Assembly: GCA_015490215.1 (NCBI GenBank)
Contig: WFYH01000209.1
Coordinates: 1 to 12,158 of the forward strand
DNA from: Aquificaceae bacterium
GTDB taxonomy: Bacteria; Aquificota; Aquificia; Aquificales; Aquificaceae
Direction: 5' to 3'
DNA: 12,158 nt
Within the stretch, counting starts at the first letter, position 1. Every line of letters begins with the position of its first letter. The notes under the pieces are model-generated. The model made no database searches. It had not been told where the DNA came from and was given only the letters and a program-made list of their open reading frames with translations. Position numbers and translations under genes: made by a program. Positions 6,117 to 12,158 of this stretch are shown in pieces.

Positions 6117-6230
6117 CTGTAACCTAACCGCAGATTTATCCTACTTGATTTTTGTGCAAGAGACCTGTAAGCTATTTTGTGGTCGCAAACCGGCAAACCG
6201 GCTACAGGAAGCGGAGAAAGGAGGTTACAG
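6117..6230 (+). promoter_or_regulatory. rpsP leader with nested stems that can mask the ribosome binding site
   Basis: An outer 9-bp perfect pair, CTGTAACCT (6117-6125) with AGGTTACAG (6222-6230), includes part of the rpsP Shine-Dalgarno AAGGAGGT (6218-6225). An inner stem pairs CCTGTAaGC (6164-6172) with GCTACAGG (6201-6208), with one bulged A. Inside it CCGG-CAAA-CCGG can form a small hairpin, within a tandem GCAAACCG repeat. ACCTGTAA occurs twice (6115-6122, 6163-6170), so the two 3' strands could exchange partners. Ribosomal protein operons often carry such autoregulatory leaders, but this one matches no S16 element known to me. A weak promoter, TTGATT 6145-6150 with TAAGCT 6168-6173, would start inside it and exclude the outer stem. 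Confidence 0.42.
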
Positions 6231-6233
6231 CGT

Positions 6234-6560
6234 ATGGCAGTCAGGATGAGGCTTGCAAAGTTCGGAAGGCGTCACCACCCCATATACAGAATAGTGGTTA
6301 TGGACTCTAAGTCCCCCAGAGAGGGGAACTATATAGATATTCTCGGAACCTACGATCCCAAGAGGAAAGTTCTTATAGAGATAAAACCTGAGAAGGTAAA
6401 GGATTGGCTCGGTAAAGGTGTTGAGATCGCCTCAAGGGTTAAAGTGATACTTGAAGATGCGGGCGTCCTGAAAGACGCCTTACCCGAAGGTTACGAACTC
6501 AGAAGGTCGGGAGACTACTGGATTCTCAAGAAGAAAACCACTAAGGAGGTGCACTCATGA
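6234..6560 (+). CDS. rpsP: Small ribosomal subunit protein bS16
   Basis: The protein is an assembly protein of the 30S body that binds 16S rRNA. The family signature is clear: [20 protein letters not shown] followed by [18 protein letters not shown]. The length is 108 aa, against about 80-90 for typical S16. The extra residues are a C-terminal extension ([20 protein letters not shown]). The start at ATG 6234 is chosen because AAGGAGGT lies 8 nt upstream and the conserved domain begins at once; the open frame further upstream runs through the leader. The stop overlaps the khpA start as ATGA, implying coupled translation. The rimM-trmD genes that often follow in other bacteria are absent here. 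Confidence 0.97.
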   Translation: MAVRMRLAKFGRRHHPIYRIVVMDSKSPREGNYIDILGTYDPKRKVLIEIKPEKVKDWLGKGVEIASRVKVILEDAGVLKDALPEGYELRRSGDYWILKKKTTKEVHS

Positions 6561-6796
6561 GCGCAATGAAGGACATCGTAGAAACCACAGCCAAAGCCCT
6601 TGTTGACAATCCCGATAAGGTCCAAGTGACCGAGATAGAGGGAGAGAAAACCGTAGTTATAGAGCTTAGGGTGGACCCTGCCGAGCTTGGTAAGGTTATA
6701 GGCAAGCAGGGAAGGATAGCAAGGGCGCTCAGGACCCTCCTGTCCGCCATGGGCAGGAAGGCAGGAAAGAGGGTCGTCTTAGAGATCCTTGAATAA
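6557..6796 (+). CDS. khpA: KH-domain RNA-binding protein KhpA (YlqC family)
   Basis: The 79-aa protein is a single KH domain with the GxxG loop in [14 protein letters not shown] (about residues 47-60). Known KhpA proteins form a heterodimer with KhpB/EloR, bind small RNAs and mRNAs, and affect cell elongation. In many bacteria the gene follows rpsP, as here. The start codon overlaps the rpsP stop (ATGA, 6557-6560), with AAGGAGGT upstream in the rpsP 3' end. A GC-rich hairpin follows 11 nt after its stop. No KhpB partner lies in the window. Confidence 0.95.
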   Translation: MSAMKDIVETTAKALVDNPDKVQVTEIEGEKTVVIELRVDPAELGKVIGKQGRIARALRTLLSAMGRKAGKRVVLEILE

Positions 6797-6807
6797 AGGC
6801 CTTCCCG

Positions 6808-6826
6808 GCCCGCCGTTTCGGCGGGC
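6808..6826 (+). terminator. GC-rich hairpin after khpA, possible terminator
   Basis: GCCCGCCG (6808-6815) and CGGCGGGC (6819-6826) form a perfect 8-bp stem with loop TTT. It is followed by TTAAG rather than a T tract, so it is an imperfect intrinsic terminator. It lies in the short khpA-gcvPB spacer. Its 3' arm (GGCGGG) is also the only Shine-Dalgarno-like sequence near the gcvPB start, so it may attenuate gcvPB rather than just end rpsP-khpA transcripts. Confidence 0.6.
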
Positions 6827-6836
6827 TTAAGTGAGA

Positions 6837-8279
6837 ATGAAACTTATCTTTGAGTTGTCAAAGGAAGGCAGAAAAGGTTATAGGCTACCTGAGCTTGACG
6901 TTGAAGAGGTAAACCCCCAGCAGGTCATACCTGAAGATTATCTTAGAGAAGATCTTGACCTACCCGAGGTTTCCGAACTTGATGTTGTAAGGCACTTTAC
7001 CAAACTATCTCAGAAAAACTATGCGGTTGATACCACCATGGTTCCCCTCGGCTCTTGCACCATGAAGTATAACCCCCGCATAAACGAGGAGGTAGCCAGC
7101 ATAGAGGGGTTTACCTCCCTGCATCCCCTTACACCCGAGGACTTCTGTCAAGGAGCTTTGGAGGTTGCCTACAGGCTAAAAGAGTTCCTGAAAGAACTCG
7201 GGGGCTTTGCGGAGGTATGCCTACAGCCTGCAGCGGGAGCGCAGGGTGAGCTGCTGGGTCTTTTGCTGATAAGGGCTTACCATGTGGACAGGGGTAACAC
7301 TAAAAAAACCAAAGTGCTTATCCCCGACTCCGCCCACGGGACGAATCCGGCTTCCGCAGCCATCTGCGGTTTTGAGGTTGTTACCGTAAAGAGCGACGAA
7401 AACGGAGAGCTTGATCTGAAGGACTTTGAAAGGAAAATGTCCGATGATGTGGCAGGGTTGATGATCACCAATCCCAACACACTCGGAATATTTGAAAGGA
7501 ACATAAAACAGATAGCACAGCTCCTTCATGAGACGGACGCCCTCCTTTACATGGACGGGGCTAACTTCAACGCTTTGGTGGGTGTGGCAAAGCCCGGCGA
7601 GTGGGGAGTGGACGTTATGCACTTTAACCTCCACAAGACCTTCTCCACGCCCCACGGTGGCGGGGGACCCGGAAGCGGTCCGGTGGGGGTGTCCGAAAGA
7701 TTAGAACCTTACCTTCCCGTTCCGAGGATTGATAAAAGGAACGGCAAGTATACGCTGGTTTGGGATAAACCCAAGAGCGTGGGCAAGCTCCTCGCCTTTT
7801 GGGGACATTTTTCTGTTTGGCTCAGGGCTTTGGCTTACATACTCTCTTACGGGAAAGAAATAGATAAGGTGGCAAAGTATGCTGTTTTGAACGCCCGCTA
7901 TCTGAGAGAGCTTCTTAGGGGAGTCTTCAGGGACCCATACGCTCACGTTCCCTGCATGCATGAGTTTGTTCTGTCCGCCACAAACCTACTCAAACACGGG
8001 GTGAACGCCTACGACGTCGCCAAGGCTCTCCTTGACAGGGGCTTTTATGCACCCACCGTATACTTCCCCTTGGTGGTAAAGGAAGCGTTGATGATAGAGC
8101 CTACAGAGACGGAGACCCCCTCTACCTTGGAAGCCTTTGCCGAAGCGCTCAAAGACATAGTAAAGGTCGCCAAAGAAAACCCTAATGAACTCAAAGAGTC
8201 ACCCCGCAAAACCCCCGTAAGGAGGATAAAAGAGGCACAGGCGAACAGAAAGCCCGTTCTGAAGTTCAAAAGAGGATAA
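6837..8279 (+). CDS. gcvPB: Glycine dehydrogenase (decarboxylating) subunit 2, P-protein beta half
   Basis: This is the PLP-binding subunit of the split P-protein of the glycine cleavage system. With subunit 1 it decarboxylates glycine and passes aminomethyl to lipoylated GcvH; the system can also run in the glycine-making direction. The PLP lysine is in HFNLHKTFSTPHGGGGPGSG (Lys267 from ATG 6837). PLGSCTMKYNPR, PAAGAQGE and DSAHGTNPASA are further family blocks. The length, 480 aa, is normal for the two-subunit form. The start could instead be GTG 6831, two codons earlier; the only ribosome-site-like bases, GGCGGG, fit that GTG better. The gcvPA, gcvH and gcvT partners are not in the window. 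The last 14 nt overlap the convergent moeA gene. Confidence 0.96.
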   Translation: MKLIFELSKEGRKGYRLPELDVEEVNPQQVIPEDYLREDLDLPEVSELDVVRHFTKLSQKNYAVDTTMVPLGSCTMKYNPRINEEVASIEGFTSLHPLTPEDFCQGALEVAYRLKEFLKELGGFAEVCLQPAAGAQGELLGLLLIRAYHVDRGNTKKTKVLIPDSAHGTNPASAAICGFEVVTVKSDENGELDLKDFERKMSDDVAGLMITNPNTLGIFERNIKQIAQLLHETDALLYMDGANFNALVGVAKPGEWGVDVMHFNLHKTFSTPHGGGGPGSGPVGVSERLEPYLPVPRIDKRNGKYTLVWDKPKSVGKLLAFWGHFSVWLRALAYILSYGKEIDKVAKYAVLNARYLRELLRGVFRDPYAHVPCMHEFVLSATNLLKHGVNAYDVAKALLDRGFYAPTVYFPLVVKEALMIEPTETETPSTLEAFAEALKDIVKVAKENPNELKESPRKTPVRRIKEAQANRKPVLKFKRG

Positions 8280-9486
8280 CCTCTACGGTTTCTCCCTTTT
8301 TCAGGAAATCAACGCCCTCTTTGACGATCATATACCCGTCCGCATCGGTTAAGGTGGTAAGCATATGGGACTGCTGTTTTTCCAAAGGTTCGCACAGGTA
8401 GGTTCCATCCTCGTAAAAGACCTTAGCTCTGGCAAATTCCCTTCTCTTTGCATCCCTTCTTTTGAAATCTTTAAGCAAGAGAGCCTTTATCTTTTTCTTA
8501 AACACCTCTTTGGCTCCGAGCATGGTTCTTATGGCGGGGTAAACGAGCAGATCAAAGGCAACCCCGCAGGAAACAGGGTTGCCCGGCAGTCCGAAAAAGA
8601 GCTTATTCTTTCCGTAGGTTCCGAACAAAACCGGCTTGGCGGGCTTTATCCTCAGCTTGTGGAACTTTACCTCTACACCCACTTCCTTTACAAGATACTG
8701 GACGTAGTCCTTCTCCCCCATGGAGACCCCGCCCGTGGTGATGAAGATGTCGTAGTCTACACAGGTTTTAAGCACTTCAAGAAGTTCTTCTGGGTCATCC
8801 TTGGCTATGCCCAGCTGGAAGGGTTGAGCACCCGCCCTTTGGGCAAGGGCGTAGAGCATGTGGTGGTTTGAACTCCTTATCTGGGAAGGCTTGGTTTGGG
8901 GTTCCCCCAAGTCTAACAGCTCGTCGCCGGTGGAAAGGAGCGCTACCCTCGGTCTGCGGAAAACCTCCACGAAAACCCTGTTCACCGAAGCGAGCATACC
9001 CACCTCGTAGGGTCTTATCTCCTTTCCCTTTTCAAGAACTATATCTCCCTCCTTCAGATCCTCACCCCTCAGCCTTACGTTGGCGCCTTTGGGAAAAGCC
9101 CTTTTTATAAGGACTTCCTCCCCTTTAAGCTCCGTATACTCTACGGGCACCACCGTGTCCGCACCTGCGGGAATCGGGGCACCTGTGAATATCTTTACCG
9201 CGGTTCCCTTTTCCACCTTTCCGTCAAAGCTCTCTCCTGCAGAGACCTCCCCTATGACCTTTAAGGATACGGGGTTTTCTTCGGAAGCACCTTCTATGTC
9301 TTCAAACCTGAGGGCGTATCCGTCCATGGCGGAGTTGTCAAAGAGGGGCTTGTCGGTGTCCGCTCTGACCTCTTCCGCCAAAAATCTTCCGAGGGCTTGG
9401 TATATGTGAACCCTCTCGGTGCCGAGGGGCTTTACATTTTCAAGGACTATCCTTAAGGCTTCCTCAAGGGGCATGAGTTCCTTCAC
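8266..9486 (-). CDS. moeA: Molybdopterin molybdenumtransferase MoeA
   Basis: MoeA inserts molybdate into adenylated molybdopterin, the last general step of molybdenum (or tungsten) cofactor synthesis. All expected blocks are present in the 406 aa: DNSAMDGYA (50-58), FTGAPIPAGADTVVPVE (100-116), STGDEL (185-190), TTGGVSMGEKDY (250-261) and GLPGNPVS (299-306). A C-terminal domain IV starts at about residue 325. The GTG start at 9486 is well supported by AGGAGG 7 nt upstream. The gene lies 27 nt after the CDP-alcohol phosphatidyltransferase gene on the same strand, so the two are probably cotranscribed. Its 3' end overlaps gcvPB by 14 nt, and no terminator separates them. Confidence 0.97.
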   Translation of the reverse strand: MKELMPLEEALRIVLENVKPLGTERVHIYQALGRFLAEEVRADTDKPLFDNSAMDGYALRFEDIEGASEENPVSLKVIGEVSAGESFDGKVEKGTAVKIFTGAPIPAGADTVVPVEYTELKGEEVLIKRAFPKGANVRLRGEDLKEGDIVLEKGKEIRPYEVGMLASVNRVFVEVFRRPRVALLSTGDELLDLGEPQTKPSQIRSSNHHMLYALAQRAGAQPFQLGIAKDDPEELLEVLKTCVDYDIFITTGGVSMGEKDYVQYLVKEVGVEVKFHKLRIKPAKPVLFGTYGKNKLFFGLPGNPVSCGVAFDLLVYPAIRTMLGAKEVFKKKIKALLLKDFKRRDAKRREFARAKVFYEDGTYLCEPLEKQQSHMLTTLTDADGYMIVKEGVDFLKKGETVEVILF

Positions 9487-9513
9487 GGCGCAACCTCCTG
9501 CAAAGGGATGTTT

Positions 9514-10107
9514 TCAAATCAGGGTTCTGTCTAAGGCCTTTTTGGTTTCATATATCCTCTGGAAGACGGTTATAAGGCTCCCTACACCTATTATCAAAAG
9601 GGCAAGGGGAACCATATCCGCTACTATTCCTACAAGGAGAACCACCCACCTTTCCGTCCTTTCAAAGACCCCACCCAAACCGTAAACTCCTAGGGACTCG
9701 GCTCTTGCCCTTGTGTAGCTGACCCCGAAGGAGGATATAAGTGCGAAGGTGGAAAGGAATACCCCTTCACTTTGACCCGCCTCGGCGTAGTAGAGGCTCA
9801 GAGCTATAAAGGGAAGGGCATCGGAAAAGCGATCCACCGTAGAGTCCAAAAAGGCTCCGAAATCGGACTGCAGTCCTCTTCTCCTTGCAAGGGCGCCGTC
9901 CACCGCATCAAGAAGCGCCCCCGTTCCCAGAAGCAAAAAGGAGACCAAACCCATACCGTAATACAGAAAGGCGCTCCCCAAGACTATCAGGGTGAACCCG
10001 AGGAGCGTGACAAAATTCGGATGAACTCCCTTTTGGGATAGGAAATCTACGAAGGGGGAAATTGATCTCTCAAAGTAGGGCTTTATCTCCCTGCTCATAA
10101 AACTCAT
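9514..10107 (-). CDS. CDP-alcohol phosphatidyltransferase, resembling phosphatidylinositol-phosphate synthase
   Basis: The integral membrane enzyme (197 aa) replaces CMP of a CDP-diacylglycerol-type lipid with an alcohol headgroup. The CDP-OH-P motif is intact: Asp67, Asp70-Gly71, Ala74-Arg75, Gly84, Asp88 and Asp92. About five to six hydrophobic segments are visible. The block SYTRARAESLGVYGLGG followed by VFERTER resembles actinobacterial and archaeal enzymes that use inositol-1-phosphate more than it does PgsA. Phosphatidylinositol has been reported in lipids of Aquificales, which fits, but the substrate cannot be proven from sequence. The start may be ATG 10107 or ATG 10098; neither has a Shine-Dalgarno, and the -10 element is only about 12 bp upstream of the first. 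The gene is followed by moeA. Confidence 0.88.
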   Translation of the reverse strand: MSFMSREIKPYFERSISPFVDFLSQKGVHPNFVTLLGFTLIVLGSAFLYYGMGLVSFLLLGTGALLDAVDGALARRRGLQSDFGAFLDSTVDRFSDALPFIALSLYYAEAGQSEGVFLSTFALISSFGVSYTRARAESLGVYGLGGVFERTERWVVLLVGIVADMVPLALLIIGVGSLITVFQRIYETKKALDRTLI

Positions 10108-10119
10108 GGTTCAAACAAT

Positions 10120-10127
10120 AGTATAAT
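10120..10127. promoter_or_regulatory. Overlapping divergent -10 elements, leaderless-type promoters
   Basis: The plus strand has TATAAT (10122-10127), 10 bp before the GTG at 10138. The minus strand has TATACT (10125-10120), 12 bp before the ATG at 10107. The two share four base pairs. No clear -35 is seen for either. Predicted leaders are about 4-6 nt and neither gene has a Shine-Dalgarno, so leaderless or near-leaderless mRNAs are likely if these boxes are used. Confidence 0.45.
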
Positions 10128-10137
10128 CTACACGCCC

Positions 10138-11328
10138 GTGAGGAAATTTCTCAGCTTGGAGAACCTGACGCTTCTTTCCGTCGTTCTCGGAGCGCTGGCG
10201 GGTTTGTATATCCCCGAATTTTTTCTGAAGATAAAGATAGTAGGAGAGGTCTTTATAGCCCTTTTGAAGATGATCATAGTCCCTCTCGTATTTACCTCCG
10301 TCTTTGTAGCCGTCTTGGGACTCGGGGATATCGGTAGGTTCAAAGACCTCGGACTTCGTACCGTAGCCTACTACGTGACCACAACAGCTTTAGCTGTCCT
10401 CGCCGGTCTGGTCCTTGTAAATCTGATAAGACCCGGCGAGGATGCACACATAGAGGTTGAAGCTAAAAAGGTTGAACACGTCAAAGAGCTTACCTTTGAG
10501 GACATAGTCTGGAATATAGTCCCCTCAAACCCCGTGCAGAGCCTCGTAGAGGGCAAAGTTCTGCAGATAATCTTCTTTGCCATCTTGCTTGGTCTTGCAA
10601 GCCTGACCATAGACAAAAGAAAGAGGGAGCAGATCTTCAACCTCTTTGACGGTTTTGGAGATGCGCTTATAAAGCTCACGGGCTGGATAGTCAAGCTCAC
10701 ACCTATCGGGGTCTTCAGTCTAGTCGGCTATATCGTGGCGGATATGGGTTTTGAGGTTCTTCTGTCCCTTTGGAAGTATGCCCTGACCGTGGTTTTGGGA
10801 CTGCTCTTCCACGCCTTTGTAACTCTGCCCCTTCTGGCTCTGCTTTTGGGAAGGTATAATCCCTACTCTTACTTTATGAAGGTAAGGGAGGCTCCCCTTC
10901 TTGCCTTTTCCACAGCCTCCAGCGCCGCCGCACTTCCCGTTTCCATGCAGGTGGCGGAGGAGAAGGGAGGTGTAAGGAAGGAAACGGCGGGCTTTGTCCT
11001 TCCCCTTGGGGCGACCATAAACATGGACGGGACCGCTCTTTACGAGTCGGTGGCAGCGGTCTTCATTGCAAACCTTTACGGGGTTCACCTTAGCCTCGGG
11101 GACATGGTGATGATATTTCTGACGGCTACCTTGGCTTCCATAGGGGCGGCGGCTATACCCGGGGCGGGTCTTATAATGCTTACCTTGGTTCTCAGCTCGG
11201 TAGGAATACCCCTTGAAGGGATAGGGATAATCATAGCCGTTGATAGGTTCTTGGATATGCTCAGGACGGCGGTGAACGTGTGGGGTGACCTAAACGGTGC
11301 CCGTATAGTTGACCGATTTCTAAAGTGA
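10138..11328 (+). CDS. Dicarboxylate/amino acid:cation symporter (DAACS, GltP/GltPh-like)
   Basis: The 396-aa inner-membrane protein follows the glutamate-transporter fold, with six scaffold helices and a core of two re-entrant hairpins plus TM7 and TM8. Visible marks are the serine-rich hairpin FSTASSAAALP (257-267), NMDGT in TM7 (295-299), the second hairpin AAAIPGAGLI (337-346) and TM8 DRFLDMLRTAVNVWGD (369-384). Asp373, Arg376, Asn380 and Asp384 match the substrate and Na+ site of GltPh. The TM8 arginine points to acidic substrates such as aspartate, glutamate or C4-dicarboxylates rather than neutral ones. The GTG start at 10138 is 10 bp from a TATAAT box without a Shine-Dalgarno; an in-frame TTG at 10156 is the alternative. 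The next gene starts 12 nt after the stop, suggesting one operon. Confidence 0.94.
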   Translation: MRKFLSLENLTLLSVVLGALAGLYIPEFFLKIKIVGEVFIALLKMIIVPLVFTSVFVAVLGLGDIGRFKDLGLRTVAYYVTTTALAVLAGLVLVNLIRPGEDAHIEVEAKKVEHVKELTFEDIVWNIVPSNPVQSLVEGKVLQIIFFAILLGLASLTIDKRKREQIFNLFDGFGDALIKLTGWIVKLTPIGVFSLVGYIVADMGFEVLLSLWKYALTVVLGLLFHAFVTLPLLALLLGRYNPYSYFMKVREAPLLAFSTASSAAALPVSMQVAEEKGGVRKETAGFVLPLGATINMDGTALYESVAAVFIANLYGVHLSLGDMVMIFLTATLASIGAAAIPGAGLIMLTLVLSSVGIPLEGIGIIIAVDRFLDMLRTAVNVWGDLNGARIVDRFLK

Positions 11329-11340
11329 AGGAGGTCAGCA

Positions 11341-12158
11341 ATGGTCGTCAAGAGAGAATTCTGGGAAGAGATAAACTACAAGACCAAAAGCAAGAGGGTT
11401 TTTGAAACCGTTGACATGGTTGAAAGGCTCTACGTCATAACCCCCCAGCGTATAAAGATCAAAAACCATCCCATAGACAGACCCAACACCGCCTTTAACG
11501 CCTCCATGAGGATAGAAGGGGACCACATAAGGATCTTTGCGAGGGTAACCCTTGGCTATTACACCTACGCAAGCGCCATAGTGGAGTTCAACGTTCCCTT
11601 TGAGGATATATTTGAAGGGAGAGAGAGGGACTTTGAAGGTGAACTCACTATAATACCCTCCAACAAATACGACTTTTGGGGAGTAGAAGATCCGAGGGTT
11701 TATGAGATAGACGGGAAGCTCTATGCCACCTACTGCGGCAGGACGATGGCGTATTTCAGCCATGCCCAGAAATCAGAGAGGACGCTTCCCGTAACCGCCG
11801 TTTACGAAGAAGGGCAGTGGAAGAAGATAGCGGTCTTCAGGATGGAAGACGAACTCAGGAGCTTTGTGATAGGGGACAAAAACGCCTTCATGGTTAAGTC
11901 TAAAGAACTCCTGCTCTTTCATAGGCTCCATATGCTCAACGACAAGTTCTACCTAAGCGTCTGTAAGATACCCGAGGGCGTTTTGGAGCTGTCCGATTTT
12001 GAAGAGGTAATTATAGGCGACAACATCACGGTCCTTGAGGAGCAGGATGAGTTTGAAAAGAAGCTCGGTTGGGCTACCCCGCCCATAAGGGTAAACGATG
12101 AGTTCTTAGTCCTTATACACGGGGTGGACAAGTTCATGGAGGTTTACAGGGTCTTTGC
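11341..12158 (+). CDS. GH130-like glycosidase/phosphorylase family protein (partial, 3' end outside window)
   Basis: The frame is open from ATG 11341 to the window end (272 codons). AAGGAGG lies just upstream, and the spacing to the symporter gene is 12 nt. The sequence reads as a five-bladed beta-propeller of the GH130/DUF377 type. FWGVEDPRVYEIDGKLYATY (112-131) holds the EDPR block with Asp117, the position of the catalytic acid in beta-mannoside phosphorylases. RPNTAFNASMRIEGDHIRIF and ARVTLGYYTYAS precede it, and KLGWATPPIRVNDEFLVLIH follows. Characterised GH130 members cleave or phosphorolyse beta-mannosides, but the substrate here is unknown and many relatives are uncharacterised. The pairing with an amino-acid-type transporter gives no sugar clue. 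There is no signal peptide, so it should be cytoplasmic. Confidence 0.82.
   Translation, partial: MVVKREFWEEINYKTKSKRVFETVDMVERLYVITPQRIKIKNHPIDRPNTAFNASMRIEGDHIRIFARVTLGYYTYASAIVEFNVPFEDIFEGRERDFEGELTIIPSNKYDFWGVEDPRVYEIDGKLYATYCGRTMAYFSHAQKSERTLPVTAVYEEGQWKKIAVFRMEDELRSFVIGDKNAFMVKSKELLLFHRLHMLNDKFYLSVCKIPEGVLELSDFEEVIIGDNITVLEEQDEFEKKLGWATPPIRVNDEFLVLIHGVDKFMEVYRVF

Noticed and set aside
8365..8871. Plus-strand open frame of 168 codons inside moeA
   Set aside because: It is antisense to an intact moeA with all motifs and has no recognisable domain.
11335..11763. Minus-strand open frame of 142 codons
   Set aside because: It lies opposite the GH130-like gene, which has a strong ribosome site and the EDPR motif.

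Overview
The window looks like chromosome of a thermophilic, chemolithoautotrophic bacterium of the Aquificaceae (Hydrogenobacter, Thermocrinis, Aquifex or a relative). I infer this from the protein sequences as I recognise them, from heavy use of AGG/AGA for Arg and ATA for Ile, from Lys/Glu-rich proteins, and from very tight packing with many gene overlaps and few terminators. No database search was possible, so the genus is not claimed. No rRNA, tRNA, CRISPR array, insertion sequence or phage gene is visible.

Layout. Bases 1-489 (minus) hold the start of an exported protein with a FlgT-like N-terminal region and the beginning of a DUF4384-like domain. Bases about 530-782 (minus) are a decayed gene for a small membrane-anchored coiled-coil protein, with several stops and frameshifts. 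Then come an ADP-ribosylglycohydrolase-family gene and a membrane-anchored SDH/ClpP-class serine protease, 3 nt apart on the plus strand. They converge, with a 13-nt overlap, on a minus-strand series read as hxlR, thrS, a structured RNA-like segment, plsC.

The hxlR-type regulator diverges from a small CDGSH iron-sulfur protein gene. The two promoters share a -35 region, and an inverted repeat covers the hxlR -10/+1. Downstream on the plus strand are rpsP and khpA, overlapping by ATGA, with a rpsP leader that can fold onto its own ribosome binding site. A GC-rich hairpin follows, then gcvPB (glycine decarboxylase subunit 2). On the minus strand a CDP-alcohol phosphatidyltransferase gene is followed by moeA. 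From a compact divergent promoter the plus strand continues with a glutamate/dicarboxylate-type symporter and the first two thirds or so of a GH130-like glycosidase gene, cut by the window end.

Most genes are core housekeeping: translation, lipid synthesis, C1/glycine metabolism and molybdenum cofactor. The least explained parts are the intergenic segment 3320-3474 (nested hairpins plus a perfect 8-bp loop pseudoknot beside an ambiguous plsC start), the rpsP leader, the hxlR/CDGSH control region and the pseudogene.
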